A stretch of DNA of 64,000 bases from DAOTZR01 sp034432595. Its GTDB lineage: Bacteria; Chloroflexota; Anaerolineae; B4-G1; SLSP01. The stretch lies in assembly GCA_034432595.1 (NCBI GenBank), contig DAOUBT010000068.1, forward strand, positions 26,394-90,393, in the 5' to 3' direction. Shown in pieces: positions 25,744 to 35,337 of this stretch (within the stretch, counting starts at the first letter, position 1; every line of letters starts with the position of its first letter). A program made the position numbers and the translations under genes. The notes under the pieces are model-generated. The model worked only from the letters and a program-made list of their open reading frames with translations. It did no database searches and was not told where the DNA came from.

Positions 25744-25773
25744 GTTCTGAAGGTACCTGCTTACCTTCAGAAC
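25744..25773. terminator. 12-bp hairpin between convergent genes, overlapping repeat module C
   Basis: GTTCTGAAGGTA and TACCTTCAGAAC pair perfectly around CCTGCT. No T-tract follows. Bases 25759-25783 are an inverted match (22 of 25) to the end of repeat module C at 10520 and 63926. It may terminate from both sides. Confidence 0.6.
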
Positions 25774-25811
25774 CAGCATAACCTCCGCTCCAGACGCAAC
25801 ATCGTCGCTTC

Positions 25812-26903
25812 CTAAGCTCTCCCCTCAAGACTTTGATACACCGCCTCCACGCGCGCGATCATCCGTGCTTGGGTGAACTCTGCCTCGACGCGCTGCCGCG
25901 CAGCCACGCGCATCGCCTCCAGTCGCGCCGGATCGGATAGCAGCTCGCGGATGGCCTGCGCCAGAGCGGATGGGTCGCGCGGTGGCACCACCCGTCCGCA
26001 AACCCCATCCTGTACCACCCAAGAAGTTCCTGTGCCCACTTCTGTTGTCACGCAAGGAAGCCCCGACGCCATGGCCTCCAGCAGCACTGTGCCGAACGCT
26101 TCTGCGCGGGCGTTGGCCGGCAACACGAACAGATGCGCGCGTTGATACCAGCCCGGCAGCTCAGCATCGTCTACTTCGCCGTGGAAACGGACCCGTTCCG
26201 TCAGGCCGAGCGAGGCGGCCAGCGCCTCCCATTCGCGCCGCTGCGGACCATCACCCACGATGTCCAGGCGCACATCCGGCAACTCCACCAGCGCCTGCAG
26301 GAGCGTATCCAGCCCCTTGTAATAGCGCAACCGTCCCGCAAACAAAAGCGTCGGCGGTCCCTCAAAAGGACGCGAGGGTGGCGTGAAGCGCCTCTCATCC
26401 ACACCTAAAGGTACAATGACGCATTTCGCCGCGCGCGGCGCCAGCCAGGGTGACGTTTCCACATAGCGTGGACTTGTTGCGATGATGCGCGTGGCGTGAT
26501 TCAGCACGCGCGCGAAAAGGGGCGCGTATAACTTGAGCCATCCGCGTTGACGCACCACGTCCGAATGATAGGTGATGACCAGGGGCGTATGGCGTTTCAA
26601 AAGCCAGGCGCTCACTTCGCCCAAGGGATAGGGACTATGCACGTGGATGATGTCCGGTTTTAGACGCGCCAGCGCAATCGGCTGACTGAGGCTCAGCGGC
26701 ATGGAAGCCGCCGTGGTGATGCGTCCCGCCTTGATGACGCGCACCCCGGCGCGTTCCTCCACCAGCGTGCGCCGGCCCAGCGCGCACACCAGCACGGCTA
26801 CCTGATGCCCTTGCGCTGCCTGTGCCTCTGCCAGCACGCGGATGTGATTCTCGATGCCTCCCAGAACCGGATAATAGTCTTTATAGACGTGCAAAATGCG
26901 CAT
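25812..26903 (-). CDS. GT4-family glycosyltransferase
   Basis: The product has 363 residues in the two-domain GT-B fold. The N-terminus reads MRILHVYKDYYPVLGGIENH. The donor-binding half has LFAGRLRYYKGLDTLLQAL, ARAEAFGTVLLEAMASGLPC with the E-x7-E pair, and VVPPRDPSALAQAIRELL. This is the pattern of capsule and exopolysaccharide GT4 enzymes that use nucleotide sugars. It is the last gene of the glycan locus, 123 bases after the GT87-like gene. Its start has AAAGGAG six bases upstream. The sugar and acceptor are unknown. Confidence 0.9.
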   Translation of the reverse strand: MRILHVYKDYYPVLGGIENHIRVLAEAQAAQGHQVAVLVCALGRRTLVEERAGVRVIKAGRITTAASMPLSLSQPIALARLKPDIIHVHSPYPLGEVSAWLLKRHTPLVITYHSDVVRQRGWLKLYAPLFARVLNHATRIIATSPRYVETSPWLAPRAAKCVIVPLGVDERRFTPPSRPFEGPPTLLFAGRLRYYKGLDTLLQALVELPDVRLDIVGDGPQRREWEALAASLGLTERVRFHGEVDDAELPGWYQRAHLFVLPANARAEAFGTVLLEAMASGLPCVTTEVGTGTSWVVQDGVCGRVVPPRDPSALAQAIRELLSDPARLEAMRVAARQRVEAEFTQARMIARVEAVYQSLEGRA

Positions 26904-27026
26904 CTGCGACTCCTTTTGTTAAGTCAGCTTGAAGCTGGAAATTTGCAACCGGCTGCACCCCAGAAAGCGCGATGCCATTCAGGACTATCAGACGTCAGAT
27001 TGACCGTCAGGGGGACAACAGGCACC

Positions 27027-28316
27027 TTATGCAGTCTCTTGCAGTCGGTGAATCAGAAGTCCCCACGTGATCAACGCAGCGTACAACCCCCAACCGCTCA
27101 TCCACGCCGCCCAGGGGAAGGGGAGCGCGCTGGCGAAAGTGTGAGTCAGGCGTGCCAGGCCCTCCATGACGTAAACCGCGAGCACCCAACCACGCCACCG
27201 GGGCGCGTTACCCCATAACCATGCCAGCGCGGGCAAGATGAGCACATGATTGTAGCGCTCCATGTGGGGCAGGGCCAGCAATCCCAAAAGCAGCCACAAG
27301 CTCCACGCGCCGACGCGCTTTGTGTCCGTGTTTCGCCATATTGCAAAGCCGGTCATCAGACTGATGATGGCCAGGATGAGTCCTGCGCTGATCGTAACCA
27401 CGCCTTGAGGCATGGTGACGCGCGGCATCCACGTTACCGTAACCTGATCGTCAGCCACCAGCCCATGGAGCGTGACCTGCTGAGGTTGGGTTAAGCGTAG
27501 CATCCACGCCAGCAGGGATTGGTCATCCACACCCGGCATTTGGGCCGAAGCGCTGAGGCGTCCACTGAATTGACCGCTTACGTAATCCGCGCTGGCCTGT
27601 GGGGCCAGACTTAAGCTCAGCGCGCCCAGACATAGCGTTACGCCTATGGCGGCAATGGCGGTTTTCCACCAGGCACGCTTGAAGAGATAAACCCCCATCC
27701 AATACAGCGGAAACACCTTGATACCGCCTGCCAGTGCCACCGCGGCTGCTCCCCAGCGGCGGCGCGGCCCGTCAACATGGCGCAGCCAGATGAGTGCCAG
27801 GGTAAGCAACAGCACGCTCACCTGACCGAGGCTCACATCCAACACCAAAGGCCCAAAACTGAGCACGAGCAACGCCACCAACAGGGTTTGCCAGCGCTGT
27901 TTCAGGCCTGCCAGCTCCGAGAGCCACACCGCATCCAGCAGAGCCAGCCCCACATTTAGCCCCGTCCACAACCACGCTGCCAGCGGGAAGGGGACCAGCG
28001 TGAAAGGCAATATCAGAAACACCATCACGGGCGGATTGTAAATCGGCGGGGGGAGGAACGGGATGTTTTGCGCGTCCATCAAGGCCTTCAGCCAGGCCTC
28101 CGGTGGACCGTAGGACGGAAGGCCGTTGCGCCAGGCCCATGCTGCGGCGTAGAAACCCGCAAAATCCACCTGTTTGGGATAAGGCCAGAAGCGCTCTAAG
28201 CGCAGCAGCGCCGTCCCGCCGTGCAGCACCAGGCCCACCAGCAGGAGCGCGCTCCACCATGGATGCGTCCGCACCCACCGCCTGATCTCAGCCCCCAAAA
28301 CCTGCCACTTCAACAT
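27027..28316 (-). CDS. GT87-like (DUF2029) membrane mannosyltransferase family protein
   Basis: From the ATG at 28316 the product is 429 residues with about ten membrane helices. Features of the family include VDFAGFYAAAWAWRNGLPSY, YNPPVMVFLILPF, and GGIKVFPLYWMGVYLFKRAWW after the SLGQVSVLLLTLALIWLR stretch. Family members transfer sugars from polyprenyl phosphate donors on the outer face of the membrane. An ORF reaching 28487 would add about 57 residues that come from dispersed repeat A and look spurious. The start at 28316 is MLKWQVLGAEIRRWV with GGAAAG nearby. It lies in the glycan locus between two GT4 genes. Confidence 0.8.
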   Translation of the reverse strand: MLKWQVLGAEIRRWVRTHPWWSALLLVGLVLHGGTALLRLERFWPYPKQVDFAGFYAAAWAWRNGLPSYGPPEAWLKALMDAQNIPFLPPPIYNPPVMVFLILPFTLVPFPLAAWLWTGLNVGLALLDAVWLSELAGLKQRWQTLLVALLVLSFGPLVLDVSLGQVSVLLLTLALIWLRHVDGPRRRWGAAAVALAGGIKVFPLYWMGVYLFKRAWWKTAIAAIGVTLCLGALSLSLAPQASADYVSGQFSGRLSASAQMPGVDDQSLLAWMLRLTQPQQVTLHGLVADDQVTVTWMPRVTMPQGVVTISAGLILAIISLMTGFAIWRNTDTKRVGAWSLWLLLGLLALPHMERYNHVLILPALAWLWGNAPRWRGWVLAVYVMEGLARLTHTFASALPFPWAAWMSGWGLYAALITWGLLIHRLQETA

Positions 28317-28388
28317 CTCTTTCCAGCGCCCACTTACCGTTTTCTGCTTCCAGTTCCCTGTTTCCAACTTTTCGCCTTCGCCTGCCTT

Positions 28389-28489
28389 CGCTTCCAGCTT
28401 CCAGTCAAAAGGCCGGGTAGGTGACGGCATGGCCTTTGCCTTCCCACCTGCGTCGGGCAACCTTACGCTTCGCTTTCCAGCATCCAACC
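28389..28489 (-). repeat. Dispersed repeat module A, copy 2 (inverted)
   Basis: This inverted, diverged copy of 10304-10421 includes CCGGCCTTTTGA, CTGGAAGC-type ends and a degenerate hairpin (28415-28450). It fills the spacer between two glycosyltransferase genes. Confidence 0.75.
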
Positions 28490-28490
28490 T

Positions 28491-29576
28491 TCACCCCACT
28501 ATCGCCCTATACACACTTAGCGTCTCCTGTGCCGTGCGTGCCCATGAAAAACGTCCCGCCTGCGTCAGACCCTTTTCGCGCAACCGCTCACGCAGCGCAG
28601 CATCTTCCAGCACGCGCTGCAGTGCCGCGCGCAGCGCCATCACATCGTGCGGATCGAAAACCAGCGCCGCGTCGCCCACCACCTCCGGCAGTGATGACGC
28701 ATGTGAGCACACCACCGGCGTGCCACACGCCATCGCCTCCAACGGCGGCAATCCAAATCCTTCGTACAGGCTTGGAAAGACGAACACCTCCGCCGCGGCG
28801 TAGAGCGCGGGCAAATCCGCCTCCGGCACGGGACCCAGCCAGCGCACCCGTTCCTCCAGGTGACGTTGCGCCGCTTCCACTTTCGCGTGCGGATAGCGCG
28901 CATCCCACGCCCCGGCGATGACCAGCAGCGCGTCGCTTCGCACCCCCTCCCACGCGCGGATGAGCGTCACCAGATTTTTATGAGGTTTATTGCTGCCAAC
29001 ATAAAGCACAAAACGTTGCGGCAGTTTATAGGTTTCGCGTAGTGATAAAATCTTGGCCTGGCCCACCGGCCCGAAGCGCTCATCAGCAGCCAGGGGAATC
29101 ACCTGCACGCGATGGGCGGGGTAGGAGAAGCGCGTGAGCAAATCCTGCCGCGTGTGTTCGGAAATCGTAATCACGCGCTGCGCCGTATGCAGGGCCAGCC
29201 TCAATCCCAGCGTGAAGAACATCCGCGCGCGCCACGAACTCTCCGCGGGCCGCATCAGCGGGATCAAATCGTTGACCGAGAGCACCGTCGGCGTATCCGG
29301 ACGGTAAGGCATGAGCAAATACAGGCTATGGTAGAGATCCGCCTCTAAGCGCCGCAGCGCGCGCGGCACTTCCCATTGTTGTTTTAGCTCGAAAGGGGTA
29401 CAGCGCAGCGGAACGCCTTCCGTGACCGGTTCCGCCGTGGCCTCCGCCATCAGGACGGACAGCGCCTCATCGGCCTTGAGCCAGCGCCGCATCTCCCGCG
29501 CCAGATTCTGCGCGTAACGTCCCAAACCCGGAAAATGCGGCGTCATCACGCGCCCGTCAAGGACATAACGGACCAT
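28491..29576 (-). CDS. GT4-family glycosyltransferase
   Basis: The product has 361 residues. An N-terminal HFPGLGRYAQNLAREMRR is followed by the donor half with VLYVGSNKPHKNLVTLIRAW, SLYEGFGLPPLEAMACGTPV (E-x7-E) and EVVGDAALVFDPHDVMALRA. This GT4 subgroup is typical of mannosyl- or glucosyltransferases in O-antigen and exopolysaccharide loci. It resembles the neighbour at 29673, so the two may be diverged duplicates. GAGGGAAG precedes the ATG. The donor and acceptor sugars cannot be deduced. Confidence 0.92.
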   Translation of the reverse strand: MVRYVLDGRVMTPHFPGLGRYAQNLAREMRRWLKADEALSVLMAEATAEPVTEGVPLRCTPFELKQQWEVPRALRRLEADLYHSLYLLMPYRPDTPTVLSVNDLIPLMRPAESSWRARMFFTLGLRLALHTAQRVITISEHTRQDLLTRFSYPAHRVQVIPLAADERFGPVGQAKILSLRETYKLPQRFVLYVGSNKPHKNLVTLIRAWEGVRSDALLVIAGAWDARYPHAKVEAAQRHLEERVRWLGPVPEADLPALYAAAEVFVFPSLYEGFGLPPLEAMACGTPVVCSHASSLPEVVGDAALVFDPHDVMALRAALQRVLEDAALRERLREKGLTQAGRFSWARTAQETLSVYRAIVG

Positions 29577-29672
29577 GGTCTTCCCTCAATTCGTAAACCT
29601 GTAAGCGGAATGCCAGAAAGGGCCGTCCCGCGCGTGGCGTGTTGACCATCCGGTTGGATGAAAGGGCGACCG

Positions 29673-30800
29673 TCATCCGACTACCCCCGCCATTTCTCGA
29701 TAGAGTGCCAGCGTCTCCCGCGCTGCGCGCTCCCAGGAGAACTGCGCCGCGCGGCGCAGGCCGCGCTCGCGTAAAGCTTCGCGCAAAGCGGCATCCGTCA
29801 ACACGCGCCGCAGCCCTGTGTAGATAGCCTCCACATCCAGCGGGTCTACCAGCACCGCTGCGTCGCCGCCGATTTCCGGCAGGGACGTGACGTTGGACGC
29901 GACGGACGGCGTGCCACACGCCATCGCTTCCAGCAGCGGCAGACCGAACCCCTCGGCCAACGAGGGGAAGGCAAATGCCTGCGCGCCAGCGTACAAAGCG
30001 GGCAGGTCGTCATCCAGCACGTAGCCGGGGAAGCGTACCGCCTGCCGCGCCGGGGACAACTCCAGCGCGTGGAAAAAGGCCTCGAACAGCCAGCCCTTGC
30101 GCCCCACAATGACAAGAGCTTCGCTCAGGCCTTCCGCATGCAGGCGCTCGAAGGCCTGCAGCAGGCGCGTGTAATTTTTGCGCGGCTCGATGGTACTCAC
30201 CGCCAGGATGTAGCGCTCTGGCAGGCCATAGCGCGCGCGGACACGCGCCACGGCTTCCGGCGTTTGCGGGTGGAAGGCCGGCGCCGCCGCTTCGTAAATG
30301 ACGCGCACCTTGTCCGGCGGCAGACCATACGAGCGCAGTACATCTTGCCGGGTGTACTCCGAAACTGCGATGAGGTGCGTCGCCCGTTCGCAGTACATTT
30401 TGAGGGTCAGGTTTAAATACCAGCGGTTAAGCGGCTTGTGGTAGTCCGGATAGTGACGGAAAAACAAATCGTGCACCGTGAGCAACGTGGGGATGCCGCG
30501 CAGCGGCAACAGGAGGTGCTCTGTCGCGTGGAAGAGGCGCGCATCGGGTACGAGGGCGTTGAACGGCACGCGCAACGCCTGTCCGGCAGCGACCAGCAAG
30601 CGCCAGGGCTTATATCCCAAAGCTACCGTGCGCGCCGGGATGTGCTCCAGCCCTGCCACCGGTTGGATGCCTTGCTCGCGGTTGTAGAAGAAACGCAGCT
30701 CATCGGGAATAAGCGGCAGCAACGCGCGCGCCAGACTCGCCGCGTAACGCCCCAATCCGGCGCGTTGATGCACCGCTGCGGAAAGATCGAGATAAATCAT
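29673..30800 (-). CDS. GT4-family glycosyltransferase
   Basis: The product has 375 residues. It begins MIYLDLSAAVHQRAGLGRYA, and the donor domain carries ILAVSTIEPRKNYTRLLQAF, SLAEGFGLPLLEAMACGTPS with E-x7-E, and EIGGDAAVLVDPLDVEAIYT. It is closely similar in layout to the GT4 at 28491. Its ATG overlaps the stop of the GT2 gene upstream as ATGA, so the two are translationally coupled. It is expected to act on a lipid-linked glycan at the inner face of the membrane. Confidence 0.92.
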   Translation of the reverse strand: MIYLDLSAAVHQRAGLGRYAASLARALLPLIPDELRFFYNREQGIQPVAGLEHIPARTVALGYKPWRLLVAAGQALRVPFNALVPDARLFHATEHLLLPLRGIPTLLTVHDLFFRHYPDYHKPLNRWYLNLTLKMYCERATHLIAVSEYTRQDVLRSYGLPPDKVRVIYEAAAPAFHPQTPEAVARVRARYGLPERYILAVSTIEPRKNYTRLLQAFERLHAEGLSEALVIVGRKGWLFEAFFHALELSPARQAVRFPGYVLDDDLPALYAGAQAFAFPSLAEGFGLPLLEAMACGTPSVASNVTSLPEIGGDAAVLVDPLDVEAIYTGLRRVLTDAALREALRERGLRRAAQFSWERAARETLALYREMAGVVG

Positions 30801-31606
30801 GCCCTCATCCTCCGATACACGGGGAGCAGCAGCGCCAAAGCCCAGCGCGCCGGGAGAGGATAGTGCTTGCGGTAAAAGTAACGCAGGCTTTCCTCATAGG
30901 CAGCCTGCGCGCGCGGATTGCGCTTTAGACTCTGCCCGCCCAAATGGACCACCTCCACGCGCGGATCGTACCACACCTCCCAGCCGGCGCGGCGCATCCG
31001 GCGACACCAATCCACATCCTCGAAGTACATGAAAAACGCCTCATCTAACAGGCCGATTCTTTCCCACACCTCACGCCGCACCAGCAGACACGTCCCCGCC
31101 ACCCAGTCCACCCGCAGCGGCTCGCGCACGCCCCAATCGTGCACCGGACGACGAAACGCCACGCGCCACAAGCCGCGCCGGAGCAGATAGCCTATGGATG
31201 GATCCCGTCCGAAAGCAAAGGCCTGCGGCGTTCCGTCCGGGTTGACCAGACGTGGCGAAGCTGCTCCTACTTTTGGGGCGGTTTCCAACCCATTGACCAG
31301 GAAACTTGCTGTGTTGGGACGCAGCCGCGCGTCGTTGTTGAGCAAAAGCGCGTAGCGGCCCTGTGCTACGCGCAGCGCCTGATTGTTGGCGCGCGCAAAA
31401 CCCAGGTTCTGCGTGTTGGCAATTATCTGCACGTCCGGATGGTTGGACCGCAGCCAGGCCACGCTCTCATCTTGAGAAGCGTTATCCACGACCAGCACTT
31501 CATAGTGTAGCCCGGCCAGCCCGGGTGCGAGGCTATCGAGGCACGCCGGCAGCAGCTTCAGTCCGTTCCAATTGACGATGATAACCGAAACGTCGCACTC
31601 TTTCAT
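30797..31606 (-). CDS. GT2-family glycosyltransferase, rhamnosyltransferase-like
   Basis: The product has 269 residues with a GT-A fold: VSVIIVNWNGLKLLPACLDS at the N-terminus, VLLLNNDARLRPNTASFL-like nucleotide-sugar and metal site (YALLLNNDARLRPNT), and GTCLLVRREVWERIGLLDEA, FFMYFEDVDWCRRMRRAGW in the acceptor half. This is the WbbL-like group, often dTDP-rhamnosyltransferases. No rhamnose synthesis genes are in the window. Its stop overlaps the next start as ATGA. No clear ribosome site is visible upstream. Confidence 0.92.
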   Translation of the reverse strand: MKECDVSVIIVNWNGLKLLPACLDSLAPGLAGLHYEVLVVDNASQDESVAWLRSNHPDVQIIANTQNLGFARANNQALRVAQGRYALLLNNDARLRPNTASFLVNGLETAPKVGAASPRLVNPDGTPQAFAFGRDPSIGYLLRRGLWRVAFRRPVHDWGVREPLRVDWVAGTCLLVRREVWERIGLLDEAFFMYFEDVDWCRRMRRAGWEVWYDPRVEVVHLGGQSLKRNPRAQAAYEESLRYFYRKHYPLPARWALALLLPVYRRMRA

Positions 31607-31650
31607 TTCGCGTAGTCATAAAAAGGGAGAGTTATACCCGGCATCAAGCG

Positions 31651-32949
31651 TTACCCGCCAACGGCAATCTCATCGAGCACCTTCGCCAGCTCCCCCGTTA
31701 GCGCGCGACGCTCAAAACGCGCAACCAGCTCCGGCGCGGGGCGGAAGCGGTTTGCATCGGTGCGCAACGCTGTCACCAGCGCCACCAGCGCCTCGGCGAT
31801 CTCTTGCGGGCGGTCGGGATGAGCTACCGTGCCGATGCCCTCACGCAGGATAAAATCCCGCGCCACGCCTTCGGGGACAATCCCCAACATCGGCTTCTGC
31901 GCTGCCAGATACTCGTAAAACTTGCTGCTGTAAATCATGCGTTCTTCTACGGAATCGCCTTGTACCAACAATAGAGCCGTAGCGTTTTGCATCCGTTGTA
32001 CTGCTTCTTTGTGCGGCATGGGCGACTCAAGCTCCACCAGGGGCGCGGCGGCGCGCAGGCGCTGCGCATAGCCAGGATCGAGCAGGCCGATAAAGCGCAC
32101 GCGCACCCCTTGCAAGGCCTCACGGTACTGTTCCCAGGCCAGGCGGAGGCCCTCAGGCAGGGCGTTTTGCGTGCGTTTCTGCACAATTGAACCGAGATAC
32201 AGCACCTCTAACTCATCCTTTGGAGATGGAGACGCCGGGATGGCGAAATCCGCCGCATCGAATCCGTTGGGGATGACGCTGAGCTTGTGTGCGACCCACG
32301 GGCCAAATACTGCTGTTGTGCGCTCCGCTATCGCCTCGGTCATCACCACCGCGCGCTGACAGGTGCGCAACACGCCCCGCTCCAACTGCCGATGCCGCCA
32401 GCGGTTGACCGGCCCGGATTCCAGCATCCAGGGCGAATCCGCAACACTCCACACATCGCGGAAATCCGCCACCCAGGGCAGCCCCGTCTGCTCGTGGATC
32501 CAGCGTCCCAGCAGGTGAATGGCATTGGGAGGCGACGTGCTCACCATCGCATCGCAGGGATGGTCGGCCAGGGCCTGTCGGCAAACGCCACGCGCGCCAT
32601 ACGTCCACAGGCGCGTCAAATCCGGCAGGATAAGGGCCCGCAACCAGCGTTTTGCCGCTTGTTTCATGCGTCCGCTCAGGCCAGGGCGTGCCGCAGGGGA
32701 ACCCAGCGCCGCCTGTGCGGTTTGGGGAAGCAGGCGCTTCAGCGTGGCGGGCCAGGGCACGCGATAGACGGGCACTTCCGGCGGAATCTCCGCCAGCAAG
32801 GATGGGTCGGGATTCCAAAGCGTATCCGACGTGACCACCACCGGCTCCCATCCGTAGAGCGGCAGGTACTTGACGAATTTCGTCACGCGCACCACGCCCA
32901 CGCCACCCTGTGGCGGGAAATCGAAAGTGAGAATCAGCACACGTTTCAT
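31651..32949 (-). CDS. GT4-family glycosyltransferase
   Basis: The product has 432 residues. The N-terminus MKRVLILTFDFPPQGGVGVV and the central WVADFRDVWSVADSPW are typical of a GT4 branch with an N-terminal Rossmann half that binds an acceptor. The donor part has LEVLYLGSIVQKRTQNALPE and MIYSSKFYEYLAAQKPMLGI in place of the strict E-x7-E, so the catalytic glutamate pattern is looser than in the neighbours. Its start overlaps the flippase stop as ATGA, and it is part of the same operon. Confidence 0.85.
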   Translation of the reverse strand: MKRVLILTFDFPPQGGVGVVRVTKFVKYLPLYGWEPVVVTSDTLWNPDPSLLAEIPPEVPVYRVPWPATLKRLLPQTAQAALGSPAARPGLSGRMKQAAKRWLRALILPDLTRLWTYGARGVCRQALADHPCDAMVSTSPPNAIHLLGRWIHEQTGLPWVADFRDVWSVADSPWMLESGPVNRWRHRQLERGVLRTCQRAVVMTEAIAERTTAVFGPWVAHKLSVIPNGFDAADFAIPASPSPKDELEVLYLGSIVQKRTQNALPEGLRLAWEQYREALQGVRVRFIGLLDPGYAQRLRAAAPLVELESPMPHKEAVQRMQNATALLLVQGDSVEERMIYSSKFYEYLAAQKPMLGIVPEGVARDFILREGIGTVAHPDRPQEIAEALVALVTALRTDANRFRPAPELVARFERRALTGELAKVLDEIAVGG

Positions 32950-34238
32950 GCCTCACTCCTTGCCAGGATCGTCTGACGCGCCACGCGCCGATAGAAAAAG
33001 AGCGCCAGTCCAAAGCCCAGCGAGTAAGCGACTGTCGAAGCCTGCGCTGCGCCCACGATGCCGGAGCGGGGAATCAGCGTCAGGTCCAGCGCCACGGTGA
33101 CAAGAAGCGTCACTGCCGAGCTGATGGCATTGTAATGAGGGAAGCCGCGTCCGGCAATTTCGTTCGTCAACACCTTGCCTGCGCCCAGCAGTACCACGCC
33201 GGGCAAGAGCCACAGCAGGGCCGGATACGCGGCGCTAAAAGCAGGGGAAAAAATCCAGCGAATGAGCCACGGCCCGACGAGCGCCAATCCCAGGCCACCG
33301 AGGAGCGTCAACCCCAAAGTGACGAGCAATACGCGCGGGGTGAAGGCGTTCATCGCGCGCGCGTCGCTGCTCGCTGCCTTCGGCATGATGACGAAGCCCA
33401 CGGCGTGCGGCAGATACCACAACAGCTCGGCCAGCGTCACCGCGACGCTGTACAGCCCTACCTGTGCCGCGCCGATGAAATAGTTGACCAGGAAAGTATC
33501 CAGCCGGTAATTAAAGTACTGTAGCAACGTGCCGATGTAGCCGCGCAGCCCATAATTCATCGTAGCGCGCAGGGCCTGTCTATCCCAGCGCGGACGAAAG
33601 CGCACTCCCTCGCGGCGCAACAGCGCCATCAGCAGCGCCAGGTTCAACGCCCAGGCCAGCACCACGGCCAGAGCGCCACCGGACACGCCGCTGTGCAGGC
33701 CCAGAAGGAGTACGGCACCCCACAGCAGCATCGCCGCGCTTTGCAGCACCTGCAGCGCGCTCAGGGTTTTAATGCGCTGTTGGCCTTGCAGGATGCCGCT
33801 GAAGTAGCTGATCAGAAGCTGCAGCGGCAGGGCAGCCCAGGCCAGGATGATGAGAGACCCCGGCAGCGCAGGGAGCAGACGCGGCAACAGCCCGCTCAAC
33901 GAGAGCAGCATCAACCCCATGCCGGCAATCAAGGTGTTGAGCAGGGTGAGGCTCAGCGCGTTGCCCACCAGCGTATGGGCGTCGAAGCGGCGCGTGCCGG
34001 TGTAGTAGACATACGCGCTCCCTACGCCCAGATTCACCACCATCATCAGCAGGGTGGTGAGCTGCGCCGTCAGAGCGACCAGTCCTTTGCCCTCAGTGCC
34101 GAGGACGCGCGCCACCATCGCCGCGTTGAGCAGCAGCAGCCCCGCGCTGATAACCTGCGCGCCAAAGTTCGCCAGCACGCGCTGCGCAAAGCTATCGCGC
34201 TGTGCAAAGCGGCTCAAAACAAGGCGCACGGTTTCCAT
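32946..34238 (-). CDS. Polysaccharide flippase, Wzx/MOP family
   Basis: The product has 430 residues from the ATG at 34238, which lies ten bases after the DegT stop. An upstream in-frame GTG at 34286 overlaps that gene and is less likely. It has about twelve to fourteen membrane helices with the N-terminal LVLSRFAQRDSFAQRVLANF and the family-typical NYGLRGYIGTLLQYFNYRLD near the middle. Wzx-type flippases move lipid-linked oligosaccharides across the membrane. It is coupled to the GT4 downstream, and the locus lacks an obvious Wzy polymerase. Confidence 0.88.
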   Translation of the reverse strand: METVRLVLSRFAQRDSFAQRVLANFGAQVISAGLLLLNAAMVARVLGTEGKGLVALTAQLTTLLMMVVNLGVGSAYVYYTGTRRFDAHTLVGNALSLTLLNTLIAGMGLMLLSLSGLLPRLLPALPGSLIILAWAALPLQLLISYFSGILQGQQRIKTLSALQVLQSAAMLLWGAVLLLGLHSGVSGGALAVVLAWALNLALLMALLRREGVRFRPRWDRQALRATMNYGLRGYIGTLLQYFNYRLDTFLVNYFIGAAQVGLYSVAVTLAELLWYLPHAVGFVIMPKAASSDARAMNAFTPRVLLVTLGLTLLGGLGLALVGPWLIRWIFSPAFSAAYPALLWLLPGVVLLGAGKVLTNEIAGRGFPHYNAISSAVTLLVTVALDLTLIPRSGIVGAAQASTVAYSLGFGLALFFYRRVARQTILARSEA

Positions 34239-34248
34239 GGATGAAGGG

Positions 34249-35337
34249 CTAAGCGCCGTCCCAGGCGTTGATGGCCGCCGCGACACGCGCTAACTGTTCG
34301 GGTGTTTTTTCCGGCCCCACGCCCAGGCAAAGCACTTCACGCGCGGCGCGTTCCGCTTCCGGCAGGCTAAGCTCGCCCACGGCTGCGCGCACATGCGGAT
34401 AGGCGTGGACGGGTTCCGGATAGAAGATGCCCGTTTCGATGCCTTGCGCTTCCAGATAGGCCTTGAGCGCGTCCCGCCCTTCCGGCACGCGCAGCGTGTA
34501 CACATTCCACACCGACCGCAATCCCTGCGGCACCAGTGGCTTGATGACGCGCGGGTTGGTGATGTGCTCCGTGAGGAAAGCCGCGTTCGCCTCGCGGCGT
34601 GCGGTGATGGCCTCCAGCCGCTGCATCTGTGGCAGGGCCACCGCCGCGTGCAAATCGCTCAGGCGCACATTGTACCCAATCATTTCATGCTGATAGCGCC
34701 GCTGCATGCCGTGGTTGCGGATTTTACGGCAGCGTTCGGCAATGGCGGCGTCGTTGGTGGTGATCATGCCCCCTTCGCCTGCGGTGATGTTCTTGGTCTG
34801 GTACAGGCTGAAGCAGGCCGTGCCAAAGCTGCCCACGCGCCGACCGCGCACCTCTGCGCCAATGGATTGCGCCGCATCGTGGATGACCGCCAGCCCATGG
34901 CGTTCGGCCATCGCCATCACGGCATCCATGTCGCACGGCTGACCGTACAGATCAACGGGCATGATCGCCCTGGTGCGCGGCGTAATGGCTGCCTCCACCT
35001 GCGCCAGATCGAGGTTGTACGTGCGTGGGTCAATATCCACCAGCACCGGCTGCGCGCCCACAAAGAGGATGCTGTTGACCGAGGCGATAAAGGTGAAGGC
35101 CGTAGTGATGACCTCATCGCCTTCACCGATGTCATGCGCCAGCAGCGAGAGGTGCAACGCCGCCGTTCCTGTCGAGACGGCGACCGCATAGCTTGCGCCG
35201 GTAGCTTCCGCAAAACGCGCTTCCAGCGCCTCCACCCGCGGCCCCATGGCCAGATGACCGGAACGCAGCACGTCCAATACGGCGCGTTCTTCTTCCTCTC
35301 CGAAACGCACATCGAACAGCGGGATCGTATCGGACAT
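34249..35337 (-). CDS. DegT/DnrJ/EryC1/StrS-family PLP-dependent sugar aminotransferase
   Basis: The product has 362 residues. The PLP lysine is Lys182 in FSLYQTKNITAGEGGMITTN. Asp154 in VIHDAAQSIGAEVRG would contact the PLP nitrogen, and SGHLAMGPRVEALE and TGTAALHLSL form the N-terminal PLP pocket. The family transfers an amino group to a keto-sugar nucleotide to give an amino-deoxy sugar used in the glycan. No dehydratase or epimerase is beside it. Its ATG overlaps the udk stop by one base (TAATG). The usual length for the family is about 370 residues. Confidence 0.95.
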   Translation of the reverse strand: MSDTIPLFDVRFGEEEERAVLDVLRSGHLAMGPRVEALEARFAEATGASYAVAVSTGTAALHLSLLAHDIGEGDEVITTAFTFIASVNSILFVGAQPVLVDIDPRTYNLDLAQVEAAITPRTRAIMPVDLYGQPCDMDAVMAMAERHGLAVIHDAAQSIGAEVRGRRVGSFGTACFSLYQTKNITAGEGGMITTNDAAIAERCRKIRNHGMQRRYQHEMIGYNVRLSDLHAAVALPQMQRLEAITARREANAAFLTEHITNPRVIKPLVPQGLRSVWNVYTLRVPEGRDALKAYLEAQGIETGIFYPEPVHAYPHVRAAVGELSLPEAERAAREVLCLGVGPEKTPEQLARVAAAINAWDGA

